NCBI GenBank assembly: GCA_948474755.1
Contig: CAOLHI010000021.1
Coordinates: forward strand, 682,001 to 746,000
Source: Ctenosaura bakeri
Taxonomy: Eukaryota > Chordata > Lepidosauria > Squamata > Iguanidae
DNA: 64,000 nt
Direction: 5' to 3'
Under the pieces are notes generated by a model that was given only the letters and a program-made list of their open reading frames with translations, did not search any database and was not told the DNA's origin. Of this stretch, positions 42,146 through 54,114 are shown piece by piece; within the stretch, counting starts at the first letter, position 1; the number at the start of each line of letters is the position of its first letter. Both the position numbers and the translations under genes were made by a program.

Positions 42146-44724
42146 TTCCTTGTACAATAGATGAAAACTATTGCAGAATCAATGAAAAAACTGGGACACA
42201 TATGGCTGACCAACATTAGAGTATGGTTGAAAGGATTTGGCCAAGCAACAAGAGGGCAAACATCATTAATGAAGAAGTGCACACAAAATTGCCATTTTAA
42301 CAAGAGAAATCCTGGGGTTTGTGTACTGAGTTTAGGAAACCCTCAACCTCCTAGGAAGAGCAAGATTCTACTTCCTCCTCTCCTCTTCCACCTTGCTGAG
42401 TTAACTGAGGCCAAACTACTTTGCACTCTGAACTCAGTTTGCAGTAGCTAAAGTAAGGTAGGACAAAGGGGAAAGTGGGGAGATGACGAAGAAATTGTGA
42501 TGTTTTAAAAGCAGCTGAGATAACAGGATATCAGAGGATTAATTGGGATCATCCCTCCCAAGTCAAGACAGTTGGAGGGTATGTGTTCTACATTCTCCTA
42601 TTGTTTGAGGTTAAGTTGGAGTCAGAGACTTCCTTACCATAGCACCTAAGGCATGGAACAACATTCCTTAGAAGGCATAGGTGGTCCCTTCCATTTCTTC
42701 CTTCTCACAATAAGTGAAAAACATCTTGTTTCTCCAATAATTTTATGTCAATTGTTTTAGTCTTCGGATTTATGGGGAAGTTGTTGTCTCAATTGTTAAC
42801 AGGATGTTTGAACTGAGTATCCTGTCATTGTTATTATTCATTTGTTGTAAAGGGAGCCGACTCCCTCACACACACAGTTTCCAGGATTTCACTTGCCTGT
42901 GGCCAAAAATACTGAATGAAAAATGCCACCATTTAGGCAACAGCACTCACACAATCTGCCACCTGTACCTTGTCTACTTGGTTGCCTAACCACCTGCTTG
43001 CCTACCTGGCCACCCCACTGCCAACACCATCACATGAAACAGCTCTGGTGTCACCAGATGTAGACCTCTAGCTTCCCAGGGACCATAGGAAGGCTTTGTA
43101 CTATCAATAGTAGAGACCCATCTATGGTATCTGCAAAGCTAGAAGGCTATTTCCAGTGGTGCTGGAGCCATTTGCAGCTTTGCAGGGACCACAAAAAAGC
43201 TTCATGACCTTTCTATGGTCCCTGTAAAGCTGGGATGTTTGATATTATCCACAGGGAAAGTATCCCCAGAAGATAAGGAGAGATAATTGTATTATGCATT
43301 TTTAATGTTGTATTTTGTTCTCCCTTGGGATTCAAAAGACACCTCCCACTAGGAAGTATAAAAATGGTCTTTAACTAAGCAGTTGTCTAGAGAGACACTT
43401 CTCTGACCCACATATCACACAGGTGACAGGCCACAGGTTTGCCTCAGTCCATGACATTAAAAAGGCACCATTTTCTCCTAATCACTTTTGTCTGTAGGAT
43501 GGCAAGTAAACAAACAGACCTCCTCTTTAAGAATGCCAGTTCTTGACATTCCATCAACATTACTCTGTGTTTTGTTATAAGATGCACCTTTCTATAGGAT
43601 TAGAAGGCTGTTTTTGGCTCCACTGGACCCATTGAAAGCTATACCACCATTTTCCAGAACTTCAAGTGACATTTTGATCATTTCCCATCAATTGTAAGGG
43701 AAATTTTTACTATTTCAGGGTGGGAGGGACATAAAATCATGTAACATGACAAAATTACATTTTCAGCTCATAAATGGCAATTTTTCAGTCTCACAAAAAT
43801 CTCAGAAATTTGGGGGGTTGGTGAGGGTCTGGTAGCCCCAAGGTCTGGTGGCCTCATATTCCTTTCGAGAGCCAATGTGGTCCAACATTCCCACTCTTGC
43901 TTTAGGGCAATTACAGAGAGGGGATGATCAAAGAAAAAAAAATGCTAGTCTGGAACAGGGGTGGTGGTGGTTAGCATGCTCTATATTATCCTTGCTGTCA
44001 AATAAAGAACACCAGTAATGGCGGGAAAAAAATTCATTGCATTTGACCATTTAATCAATGTAGATTTTCTGTTCCTTTCTTGACTTCTTTCAGGAAAAAA
44101 AACACATGTATCATACCTTGTGTGTTTGCACATTTGCAAGCCTTAACAGGAAATTTCCAGGTAATAAAGGGCACGGAAGACAATTTTCAAATGTGAATAT
44201 CTAACATGTACATAACTGAGAAGACAAATGGAAATCATTTAGGTAGTGTAATTTAAGTCAATTGTACAAATAAATGCCCCAAATCAGGGCGAATTTGCAC
44301 AGATTTCATTGGAGGAAAAGTCTTGTGACCTGCTGCACTGGAAAAGGAGGGAAGAAAATTCTGGTGGGATTAGGAAAAAATGAAATTTTGAGAGATTTCC
44401 CCCTCCCCCATTTTGGACTGTCTGGTAGAATGTATGAGGCAAAAGGCATTTAGGAGTGTTTACTGGAGCCTTCTTCTGTGCATTGCTTGCTCCTTTAGAG
44501 TTAGCTATGGTGCCACTGTTGTTGTCTCAAAGAAATCTTCCATCACCCCCCCACTACTGCTGCTTCCCAGTAGCTCCTCGGCCCACTTAACCTGTCTTCT
44601 CAGCAAAAGCTTATCTGACTTGAGAGACCCTACCAGTAGGAATGCTGTCCATCAGTATAGCATCTCACCTCACAGGAGCATACAATCCCCTCACCACAGA
44701 AAACTAGTGTCAAATGTCTAATAT
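42146..44724. other. No gene recognised, long unclassified stretch
   Basis: Small duplications occur around 43060-43260 (repeated 'gggaccatag', 'gcaaagct', 'ggtccctg' phrases), suggesting an old repeat. The 102-codon frame at 44413-44721 has a hydrophobic N-terminal part but no ATG at its listed opening and no family match. Confidence 0.35.
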
Positions 44725-44800
44725 GTCTTTTGGAGATGTTCATACATCTCTTGATGTATCTTGAGATGACAGGACTCACTGGAAAAGATGATAGTGCTTG
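44725..44800 (+). mobile_element. BovB fragment left of a CR1 insertion
   Basis: A 'gagatgacaggactcactgg'-like phrase leads to 'gatagtgcttgg', which continues as 'taaagtggaag' after the CR1 at 45442. Confidence 0.6.
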
Positions 44801-45441
44801 GCACAAGCTGAACATGACTCAGCAGTGTCATGCAGCAGCCAAGAAAGCCAACATGATTCTTGGCTGCATCAACAGGAGTATGGTATCTAGATCGAGGGAG
44901 GTAATGGTACCACTCTATTCTGCATTGGTTAGACCTCATTTGGAATACTGTGTCCAGTTCTGGGCACCTCAACTCACGAAGGATATCGACAAGCTGGAGC
45001 ATGTCCAGAGGAGGGTGACCAAAATGGTGAAGGGTCTGGAAGCTATGCCCTATGAGGAGCGGCTCAGGGAGTTGGGTATGTTTAGTCTGCAGAAGAGAAG
45101 GTTAAGAGGGGACATGATAGCCATGTTTTAATATTTGAAGGGATGTCATGTTGAGGAAGGAGTGGGCTTGTTTTCCGCTGCTCCAGAGACTAGGACAAGG
45201 AGCAATGGATTCAAGCTGCAGGAAAGGAGATTTCACCTGAACCTCAGGAAGAACTTCTGATGGTCAGAGCTGTTCAGCAATGGAATATGCTGCCCCGGAG
45301 TGTGATGGAGTCTTCTTCTTTGCAGGTTTCTAAGCAGAGGCTGGATGGTTATCTGTTGGGAATTCTTTGATATGTGTTCCTGAATGGCAGGGAGTTGGAC
45401 TTGATGGGCCCTGTGGTCTCTTCCAACTCTATGATTCTATG
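44801..45441 (+). mobile_element. CR1 LINE, 5'-truncated, inserted in BovB
   Basis: The plus frame shows [20 protein letters not shown], a [19 protein letters not shown] stretch and [19 protein letters not shown], the classical CR1 C-terminal segment, and the 3' end is 'tctatgattctatg'. One frameshift near 45130. Less decayed than the 21.6-kb copy. Confidence 0.9.
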
Positions 45442-45625
45442 GTAAAGTGGAAGAAAGTAGGAGAAAAGGAAGACCGCACTACAGGTCGATTGAGTCAATC
45501 AAGGAAGCCACAGCCCTAACTTTGGAAGACTTGAACAGGACTATTTATGACTGTGAGTGTTCAATGTTTCTCAGTCTTGTGGTCACCACAAATTGAAGTT
45601 GACTTGATCACAAATAACAACAAGA
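45442..45625 (+). mobile_element. BovB/RTE 3' end right of the CR1 insertion
   Basis: 'aaaaggaagaccgcactaca', 'attgagtcaatcaaggaagc', then 'gaagttgacttgatcac' and an AATAACAACAA tail match the BovB terminus. Confidence 0.8.
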
Positions 45626-47149
45626 ACTGAAACATTCTGCTTCAGAATTAAGGTTGCCAGAGTGAAAAACAGTGATGGTGTCTGCCATTTTAATAATTAT
45701 ATAAAAAAGAAAATTTCAGAAGATGTTGCCAGTTATCTGGTTGTGTGACAGGAAACCTATTTGAAAATTCTTTAATTCCATTAAAAATATAGGAGATGTC
45801 TCCAGTTTTCAGTCTCACAATCCTACTCTGAATTGTCTTTGGATTTCTTTGTTTCTCCACAATATTGTCAGTCCATTGGACATGCTGGCTAGACGAATGT
45901 GGGAGCTATGATCCAAAAAAGTAACTTTTCAATGCTAAAAATAGATTTAATCTCTCTGAATTCCACAGCATAAGCATTGCTTTTAAAATCCACACAGCAT
46001 TAAACATGCGAATAAGGCCAACACATTTCCAGACATTGAATGAAGATCTTCCTAACTGAAATGTTTTGTCTGCAATAAATTAATTTATTGTGATTTTATA
46101 GTGTTTTTTTTCTTTTCCACAAAAAACTGTGATTATACCAAGATAGTGAGAGAAATCGGTTTTGGGGACACAGGTTAACAAATGGTCCCTGAGTAACCGA
46201 AGTCCCAAGAGATTTAGATTTGTCTGCGTTTGGGTTTTTTCTGCTTAGTTGCGGGAGCATCTGGGTTTAAGCAATTCTTCACTGAATAATTCGCCCCATT
46301 AAATTAATAAGGTTGGCTAATTTTGCATTGTCCCTTCTGCTTCATTAAATGCACTTTGTTCAATGTTGCTGGCATCATAGTAGACAGGAATAAAAAAATC
46401 GACTTGATCTTTGGCAAAGAAAAAAAAAAGATGTTCAGTTTCTCCCCCTTCCTTTAAAAATGACCTTGCCATGGAAAATATATACACATTCTCAGGACAC
46501 TATGCAATGCCATGTATTTTATGATTTTATTCTTCAAGACTTTGCTGACCAGGAGGGAAGAACTGCTAAAACGCTTAGAAGTTCCACCTTTTTCCCTCTA
46601 AACAAGACAAGATGAAAGATTATTTATGCTCTAGGTAACTGTTTAGGAAATGACAAGCCCAGTGGGATAGCTCTATGTGAACACTCGCTCTCTTTTAATT
46701 TCATTACATTATGTTCATTCGTGCCTTGTGGATATTGTTTGCATCAGAAACATCCTTTCAGTGTATTAAATTGTGAGGGGAATCGATCAGTTAAATACAC
46801 AGATGAGTTGACAGAGGCGTAATTGGCAAGAGATGCCTGGGATGGCTGAGCGCAAGCTAATCGTCAGAGACAGGGGCTCACAAAAAGACCCTCAGCAGGA
46901 AAGATGCTTGCAAAATCAGTGTTCAAGAAGATGTAGCTGAGCACAGCATTGGCTATATCAAAGGTGGGCAAGAGCACTGAGTTCTGAGGCTCATTTTCTG
47001 TTGCTGGGATTCTCCAAGGGCTGCATAGAGTGCCAAAAAAAAAAAAAGCCCAAAGTCTACCCTTAAAAATATTGGGTTTTTTAAAAGTTAAATAATGTTG
47101 GAATGGGAGACTACAATCTTTTTAAAAGGTGAATTGCTTTTCTTAAGGA
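45626..47149. other. Unique AT-rich DNA, candidate conserved noncoding region
   Basis: No repeat recognised over about 1.5 kb, unusual for this window. 46250-46400 and 46660-46870 are rich in homeodomain-type TAATTA/ATTAAAT motifs. Candidate enhancer-like DNA by inference only. Confidence 0.35.
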
Positions 47150-47735
47150 ATACCTTAGAATCATAGCATCGCAGAATGATAGCACTGGAAGAGACCACAA
47201 GGATCATCCAGTCCAACTCCCTGCCATGCAGGAATACACTATCAAAGCATTCCCAACAGATGATCACCCAACCTCTGTTTAAAAATCTCCACCACACTCT
47301 GAGGCAGTGTATTCCATTGTCAAACTGCTCTTACCTTTGGGAAGTTATTCCTACTATTTAGATGAAATCTCTTTTCCTGAAGTTTGAAGTCATTGCCTCT
47401 GGAGAAGCAAAAAACAGGCTTTCTCCATCTTCCATATGACATCCATTCAAATATTTAAATGCAACTATCATGTCACCTCTCAACTTTCTCTTCCTCTGGC
47501 TAAACAGTCCACTACACTCCTCTTCATAGAGTATGATTTCAAGGTCTTTTACAATTTTGGGCATCTTCCTCTGGACTCGTTCCAGTTTGTCAATATCCTT
47601 CCTGAACTGTGGTGCCCAAAACTGGACACAGTATTCCACGTGTGGTACAACCAAAGCAAAATAGAGTGGTACTATCACTTCCCTTGACTCAGACACTATG
47701 CTTCTATTGATGCAACCTAGGATAACTGCCATGAA
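47150..47735 (-). mobile_element. CR1 LINE fragment
   Basis: Starts with the reverse-complemented 3' end ('agaatcatagcatcgcagaa', 'agagaccacaaggatcatcc') and extends through the ORF2 C terminus ([19 protein letters not shown] on the minus strand). Confidence 0.9.
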
Positions 47736-48114
47736 ATTAATGGCATGGGATGGACAATATCCATCAATCTGGGAGCCAAATTTTTACCCTACAGAAAACC
47801 TGACTATAGGCTCTACCAACCAATAAGGGGGGGAAATTAGAATTAACAAGACATCTATTTCTGTAGTTGGCTTTTGGCCTTTGGTGGCACTATACACAGT
47901 GCATTCTGCTTTAGCTCCAGGCTACCTTTTCTTGGGGAAAAATGTGAACAGGGATACTGGAAGCTTGCAAAAGTGGCCTAGCGTTACTCCTTGACCATGC
48001 CGAATTTAGGCTCATGGTGAATAAGACGTGTGTGTGTGTGTGTGTAGGGGGTAAGGGATAACCATATTGGTCTGAAGTTGACTGCAGTTCATGAAAGCTT
48101 ACACTGTAACCATC

Positions 48115-48255
48115 TTTTTATACCACATCATAGCATGAGGATTTCACTTTAGCTGTCATGACTGCATGCTACAGAAACCTGAGGTTTGTAGTTTGGTGAT
48201 AAACTGAGCTTTAGGGCTAAAAATTCTAAATAATTATTCCTCAACTGAAAAACCC
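48115..48255. mobile_element. Decayed family P MITE
   Basis: Contains 'gaaacctgaggtttgtagtt' and weak inverted counterparts; no clean ends. Confidence 0.45.
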
Positions 48256-48276
48256 CATACTCGCCAATATTTCTCA

Positions 48277-48448
48277 GGCCATTTCTGCACTAGACTGTTA
48301 TAGCGCTATGATTCCACTTTCAACATCCTATGGAATCCTGGGGTTTGCAGTTTCGTGAGGGGCCCCTCCCGAAACTGCAAACCCCAGGATTCCATAGGAG
48401 GTTGAAAGTGGAATCATAGCGCTATAACAGTCTAGTGCGGAAATGGCC
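48277..48448. mobile_element. Palindromic MITE, family P, 172 bp, youngest-looking copy
   Basis: Practically perfect inverted repeat: GGCCATTTCTGCACTAGAC to GTCTAGTGCGGAAATGGCC, with CCCC at the centre and only a few mismatches between arms. In single-stranded form it would be one long hairpin. No clear flanking duplication. Confidence 0.9.
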
Positions 48449-48639
48449 TGAGATGAAAACCAGGACAGAGGGAGCCAAGCAACATTTGAGTGTGGTCAAT
48501 GTGGCAAAAGTTGTGACAGAGAAAAAGAGAGAAGCTAGGAGAGGCTGTACCAGTGTGCTTTTGCCTGAGTCTACAGGCAATGGCAAGATTCCTCTCCCCT
48601 CCTTTCTTCTTCTCCTATATAAACTAAAGTAAGCTGAAG

Positions 48640-48812
48640 ACCAAAATGATAAAGGGCTAGGAAACCCTGCCCTATGAGAAATGGCTGAGGGATCTGGGTA
48701 TATTTAGCCTTGAGAAGAAAAGGTTAAGAAGCGACATGATAGCCATGTTTAAAAATTTGAAGGGTTGTCATATGGAAGATGGAGGAAGCTTGCCTTCTGT
48801 TGCAGAGATGGA
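48640..48812 (+). mobile_element. CR1 fragment, left of MITE insertion
   Basis: 'gaaaaggttaagaagcgaca' and 'agccatgtttaaaaatttga' are CR1 ORF2 end phrases; continues at 49208. Confidence 0.85.
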
Positions 48813-49207
48813 GGCCCTTTCTGCACTCTACCTTTCAGTCCTCTGGTGAGGATCCCTGCATCAACTCTGCCGGGAGGGGTGTGCAACAGGAATGCTCCCC
48901 TCTGTACCTGCTGGCTCCATCATGAAGGAAGCACTATGGTCACACCTCTTCTTCCGCAGCACAGCCAGGTACCTTCCCAGGCTGTGGTAGGGCAGGAAGC
49001 ACAACCTTCTGCAGGACAGGTAAGTCCACAATAGTGGAGCAATCACTGGTCATTGACAGAGAAAGCCCATCAATGATTTAATCCATGATTGTGTTGCCTG
49101 GGGATGGGAGAAGGACAGGACCTTGATGACATCATGTAGAACTGTTGTTGCAGTCCCATCCTTCTCCTGTCCCCATGGTGAGTTGGGAAGGTGGTGCTGA
49201 AAGGGCC
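48813..49207. mobile_element. Family G-related MITE, 395 bp, inserted in CR1
   Basis: Ends GGCCCTTTCTGCAC and GTGCTGAAAGGGCC (one mismatch). Carries CAGGTAAGT at 49017-49025. CR1 reads 'cagaga' before and 'ctaggacatggagcaa' after, so the element splits the CR1 phrase 'cagagactaggacatgg'. Confidence 0.85.
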
Positions 49208-49478
49208 TAGGACATGGAGCAATTGTTTCAAACTACAGGAAAAGAGAGTCCATCTAAACGTTAGGAAGAACTTCCTGACAGTAAGATCAGTTCCAAAGTG
49301 GAATACACTGCCTCAGAGTGTGGTGGAGACTCCTTTTTCGGCAGTTTTTAAACAGAGGCTGGATGGCCATCTGTCAGGAGTGCTTTGTTTGTATATACCT
49401 GAATGGCAGAAGGGAGCTGGACTGGAAGGCCCTTGTGGTCTGTTCCAGCTCTATGATTCTATTATTCTATAAAGATGA
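49208..49478 (+). mobile_element. CR1 fragment, right of MITE insertion
   Basis: Continues through 'gtggtggagactcctttttc' to the 3' end 'tatgattctattattctat'. Confidence 0.85.
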
Positions 49479-49600
49479 AAGCAGAAAATGGGAGGACGGG
49501 AGAGAAACTGGCGCATTCTTAAAGCAGCTGAAAAAAAGTGGAAGGACAGGAGATCAATCACGACTGTCCCTGTCAATCTGGGACAGTTGGAGGATAAGAA

Positions 49601-49678
49601 ACCCAAGATTCCGTTGATATACTGCCATGGCAAATAAAGTGGAATCACAGCACTATAGCTGTGCAGTGTGAAATATTG
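49601..49678. mobile_element. Right-end fragment of a diverged family P MITE
   Basis: 'gccatggcaaataaagtgga' and 'cacagcactatagctgtgca' match the right arm of the MITEs at 21.2 and 33.1 kb. Confidence 0.55.
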
Positions 49679-50797
49679 ACAGTTGACACCCATTTTAGCA
49701 TTGCTGTCTCAGTTATGCCAAGCTAAGTGTTACCAGTGTCCTAGACCTAGTTACCCACTTTCCTCCTGAAATCTCTGTATCCCTTTTTAATACTCTTTAA
49801 GCGCTGATCCTCTTTCTCATTTTTAATCATATTGCTCCGTCATAGTGTGAGCATCTCATGAACTGTGACAGGCCAGTCTGTTAAGGCCAAGTCAACTTCA
49901 GCAACAATAATAAACAGAATCTTGAGGAGAGAGGTGAAATAATTTCCTTTGATTACATTCCTGTCTTCCCACGGAAAGGGGTGGCAGAAAAAACAGTCCA
50001 GTGATTTGTAGTCTGATTGCAAACAGGGATTAAACCGCCGGCTATAGAAAATGCTGGCATTTTAATGACCCCTTTGAACGCCTTCAAGAGGCCATTGTAA
50101 ACCTGCAGCAAAACAATTCAAATGTTTTCAATTCTGCATTTTAGCAGCACCGCTCATCTAATAAGACCTTTGGCTTATGATCATTATAGAACTATTAGAC
50201 ATACAAAGAGCATGTTTGCATGTCACAAACCTGGCAGAACAAAAAGCATCCCAATTTCTCCTGGGCTAATTGCATAACCGTTTGATTGCTATCTGCTCTC
50301 CATGTTTACAGCTTTTGTTCCTTGAAAGCTTTGTCCCTGTCATCCCAACGAAGGAGCGATTGCGTGCGAGTGACTTTCCCTTGGTTGAAGAATATACTGT
50401 TGATTAAAGCTTGCTTTGTTGACATTTAAATAAATTTGCTTATTGCAATGTACATCAGGGAGGACTGTAGCTCTGCAGTGAGAGCATGTGACATGTAAAA
50501 AAAGACCTGGATGAATTCCCTGGTTTATTGAGTAAAAATGAGATCAGAGAACATGCTTAAAATCTTTGAAAGCCACTGCCAGATGGAAGAGACGGAGTGG
50601 GCAACTGGCAGGAATATGTGGGTTGCATTGATGTTCTGCATAGCACTGTTTCACAGGGAAAAATTGGGGACATGTGCACATTTCCAGGAGCACTATGATT
50701 CAAAGGGGATCGCCTCAAGGAAAGGTTATCTTAAATGGCGAGGCTGTCCTCTTCCCTTGATTTTTTTACAAGGTGTGTTTATTCACCTGTCAACTTA
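49679..50797. other. Unique DNA, no gene; candidate conserved noncoding region
   Basis: 50050-50460 is repeat-free with AT-rich homeodomain-like motifs (TAATAAG, GGCTAATTGC, GATTAAAGC). Candidate only. Confidence 0.35.
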
Positions 50798-50932
50798 AGG
50801 GAACCCCATGAATTTTATAGGGTTTTCTTGAATAAGAAATACTCAGAGGTGTTTTTGCCAGTTCTTTTCTCTGAAGTATAGCCTTCAACAACCAGTATTC
50901 ATTGGTGGTCTCCCATTCAAGTCTCATAACCT
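50798..50932 (-). mobile_element. 5S rRNA-derived SINE, partial copy
   Basis: The minus strand carries the 5S rRNA 3' half: ACTTGAATGGGAGACC followed by ACCAATGAATACTGG, corresponding to 5S 'CTTGGATGGGAGACCGCCTGGGAATACCGG'. It is followed by a tail with CTCTGAGTATTTCTTATTC. The 5' half is missing. Confidence 0.75.
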
Positions 50933-51150
50933 GTCTGTGTACGTGCCTCCAAGTCTTCTGTTGATGTATGGCATCCCCATGAATTTCACAGGATTTTCTT
51001 AGGCAAGGACTACTCATAGGTAGTTTTGCCAATTTATTCCTTGAAAATACAAACTACAGCACCTGGTATTCATTGGCAGTTCCCCATCCAAGTAATAACC
51101 AGGGCTCACCCTGGTTAGTTTCCAATATAAGACAGGATCTGGTCAAAATG
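50933..51150 (-). mobile_element. 5S rRNA-derived SINE, second tandem copy
   Basis: On the minus strand: a GGAAACTAACCAGGGTGAGC-like stretch (5S 'GGAAGCTAAGCAGGGTCGGGC'), then TACTTGGATGGGGAACTGCC, then 'ATACCAGGTGCTGTAG', the internal promoter half of 5S rRNA. The tail ends in a BovB-like 'gacttggaggcac' stretch. Head-to-tail with the copy at 50798. Confidence 0.85.
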
Positions 51151-52034
51151 GCCCCATAAGAGGTGGTTGCATTTTTACTTTGAAAAAGAATTAAAAATCC
51201 AAACAGTAGGGCTGAGGTTTTGGGAGCCCTGCATAACCTCTATGAAGTTGCATGTGACTTACGGGACACACTGTTCCCACCATAGACACCATATTCCTGT
51301 GTTTTTGCTATTACCAAATTAGTTGCATGTTTACCCATTGCTGGCAGCCTGGCTGGACCAGCCCTTCTATTAGACACAGTGAGGCAAATGCCTTAGGCAG
51401 TGGTGTTTTTAGTGTTATGAAAAGACAACAAATTGTTATTGGATGATGGGTGATGATCATGGCCATGATGGGGAATGACTGTATTTTTTCTGGCCAGAAA
51501 GGAGAAAAGTATTTGTGGGATATTTCTGCTCCACATGTCAAAACAACTTGGCTATCTCTTCATATGAGATGGGGAGCAGATTTGATGATTTGTCTTAGCT
51601 GGCCTAATATCTTAGGTCATCCCTGCTGCCCAGAACATTTGTAAAGAGAAACGTTTTTGTGTAAAACAAGAATTATCATTAAAAATTTACTACGATTGCA
51701 TGCTATTCTAAGAATAAAATATGCAGACCCCCAGCTGAAATGAGAAGCAGTAAAACAAGAAGGAATGATAATGGAATGACTAGTAGAACATGCACATTCT
51801 GGGCCATATTAGACACCACCTTAAAAATGGGATAGGTCCTCACACCCTTAGTTTTCAACTGCAAAGTAGCAACCATAAGTAAGGCAAAAGTAAGACAAGT
51901 CCTAAAGCTATGCCAAGTTTTAAGAAATGGAATATTACTGCTAAATGTGTATCTCTCTAACAGAAGGGCAGGCATTTGCTGAGGGGCTTTTTTTTATATC
52001 ATCAGATCCCTCAAAAGCTATTGCTGCTACTGTT
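51151..52034. other. No gene recognised
   Basis: Unclassified DNA; minus-strand frames of 76-90 codons lack any family signature. Confidence 0.4.
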
Positions 52035-52254
52035 GTTGTTGTTAGCAATAGCATGTGTATTTCTATACCACTTATCAGCTAAGTGCTCTCTAAGCGGTTT
52101 ACAATGTGCTACCTAATTGCCCCCAACAAGCTGGGTACTCATTTTATCGACCTGCAGAAGGATGGAAAGCTGAGTCAACCTGGAGCCCAGCAGGACTGAA
52201 CTCACAACCTTGCGGCTGCAGTACCAGCATTTAACCACTGCACCACCAGGGCTC
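52035..52254 (-). mobile_element. tRNA-derived SINE with LINE-like tail, near complete
   Basis: On the minus strand: GGTGCAGTGGTTAAATGC (A box), GGTTGTGAGTTCAGTCC (B box), then 'cccagcttgttgggggcaat' and the tail 'gataagtggtatagaaatac' with a short GCTATTGCT-like end. Distinct from the BovB-tailed SINE. Confidence 0.85.
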
Positions 52255-52335
52255 CCTGGCGTGCCTTCTATTTGTTTCCAACTTATGGTGAACCTATCAT
52301 GAGTTTTCTGGGGCTGAGAGTGTGTAATGCCTACC
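52255..52335 (-). mobile_element. BovB-tailed SINE 3' fragment
   Basis: 'ttgtttccaacttatggtga' and 'cctatcatgagttttctggg' match the SINE tail; directly abuts the tRNA SINE on its left. Confidence 0.6.
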
Positions 52336-52542
52336 ACCACCATTTTTGATGAAACAAATGATATTCTGGGTCACCTCCTATTGCAATTTTGGGCTGTTAC
52401 AAAAAGTGGGAACAAGAGTGTTTAAGTGCAATTAAGTGTTTGGGACTACTGTATTTTCAAAAAATGGATGGGGGGGTCTGTGGGGTTCCAAAGGATGCCA
52501 TGAGCTATGAAGGATCCCTGGGTCACATTATTTCTACCTGTG

Positions 52543-52595
52543 GTGTAAAACATGATGGTACAGATGATGATGTTGTTGTTGATGATGATGATGGT
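52543..52595. repeat. GAT/GTT trinucleotide-rich repeat
   Basis: Imperfect run of GAT and GTT triplets. Confidence 0.85.
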
Positions 52596-52609
52596 ATATC
52601 TAAGTAGCT

Positions 52610-52815
52610 TCCTTCTTGTTGTTGTGTTCCTTCAAGTAATTTCAAACTTATGACAACCCTAAGGTGAACCTATCACAGTGCTTATTGGGGGCTGAGAGTG
52701 TGTGATGTGTCCAAGGTCAGCCAGTGGCTTCCATGGCCAAGCAGAGAACTGAAACCTGGTCTTCAGAGTTGTAGTCCAACGTTGTAGTCCAACTGGTATA
52801 CCACGCTGGCTCTTG
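52610..52815 (-). mobile_element. tRNA-derived SINE with BovB-like tail
   Basis: Tail TTGTTGTTGTG, 'caacctaaggtgaacctatc'-like body and head 'taccacgctggctcttg'. The head phrase 'gtagtccaac' is duplicated (52772-52781 and 52786-52795 region). Confidence 0.85.
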
Positions 52816-53492
52816 TAACTTAATCTGTAGTGTTAATCTGGTGCTAAACATAGGTGGAAAAGATTTAGATCAGGACAATGGAATAGGGTTGAGGTGTGAA
52901 TTTAACTCTTTCCTCCTCTTCAGGTCCTAATCTTGTTCCCCTTATGTGTCTCTTGTTTGGTACAAGAGGTGAATTTCTCTTAGTGCCAATTATGACCTTC
53001 TTCTAAAGCACATTATAACTCTGTGTAAGTGGCCCAGAGCAGAGCAGGGCTGATCTGTACCAGCATTTCAGTAGGGGGAAAGAAATCTTTCCAGCCTTGT
53101 GCTATGGCTCCAATCCAGACTGTGGAGGCTGAAGTCTGGCAAATAAAAACCAAGCACACAAGGGCCAATTACATGCTTAATGTCATTTCACATTTGGTCC
53201 TCAGGTACACAAAAGTTACATAGTGACCACAGACAGAAGAAGTCATAAGAAAAGAAGAGCCATAGTGTTGGGTAGCCTTGTTATGTGATCTCCTGAGTCT
53301 AAAGCAGTTAAGCAAATGCTTTTGAAGTCAGCAGTTGGGTATCAAAGTGATGGCCTTTGTTTATTATTCTATTACAGGCCAAATGGATTTCAGCTGGCAA
53401 CCTCTCGGCTTGCTTATATAACATTTTAAAAGGGCATATAATCTGGTGTCATTTATAGACTGTAAAATACAGAGCATAGGATCTGTGACAGT

Positions 53493-53695
53493 GGACCTCT
53501 CTGCACTACACTGCTACAGTGCTATTATTCCATTTTCCACTTTCAACATCCTATGGAATCCTGGAGTTTGCAGTTTAGGGAGGGACCTTTAGAATTCTCA
53601 GCCAGAGAACCCTTTGGCCTCAGTAAACTACAAACCTCAGAATTCCACAGGATGTTGAAAAGGGAATAGTAGCACTATAACAGTGTCCAGTGTCT
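53493..53695. mobile_element. Family P MITE, 203 bp
   Basis: Arms from CTCTGCACTACACTGC to GCACTATAACAGTGT; the inner part has TTCTCAGCCAGAGAACCC at the apex. Confidence 0.75.
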
Positions 53696-54114
53696 AGATA
53701 CTTTCTGGCTTGTAATCAGAGGGAAAAACTTGTTTAGGTTTCATTCTAGGAAGACTGCCAGATACTCATTTGGAAATGCAAACAGAGAAATAGATGCTGA
53801 CCCCCCCCTTGTATATTAGATGATACCTGGCAACAGGTAGTGGAAAGGTTTCTAAAACCACAGTGTCTAGTGTACCAGACATAAAGATAAGATCTAGAGC
53901 TTCTGATTGGATAAGCAGTACACTGAGCAGCCATCAGGAAAGAATAAAGAACTAAGTCAGAGCCCATAAATCAAGCAGCTTTTCGGCATGCTTCCAACAG
54001 GTTGAAAAGAAGGCAATAACATTTCCTTCTAAACATGAAGTTCTTGGTAAGTCTGACATGCTGCCCTGCAATGGTGATTTATGTTGATATTAATAAGATG
54101 GACATATAAACTAT

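Noticed and set aside
44413..44721. 102-codon frame with a hydrophobic, signal-like segment
   Set aside because: Opens at TTG, no family features, tail overlaps unclassified DNA; no exon borders convincing.
50933..51150. 5S rRNA gene
   Set aside because: Only part of the 5S sequence is present, mutated and fused to a SINE tail, so a SINE rather than a gene.
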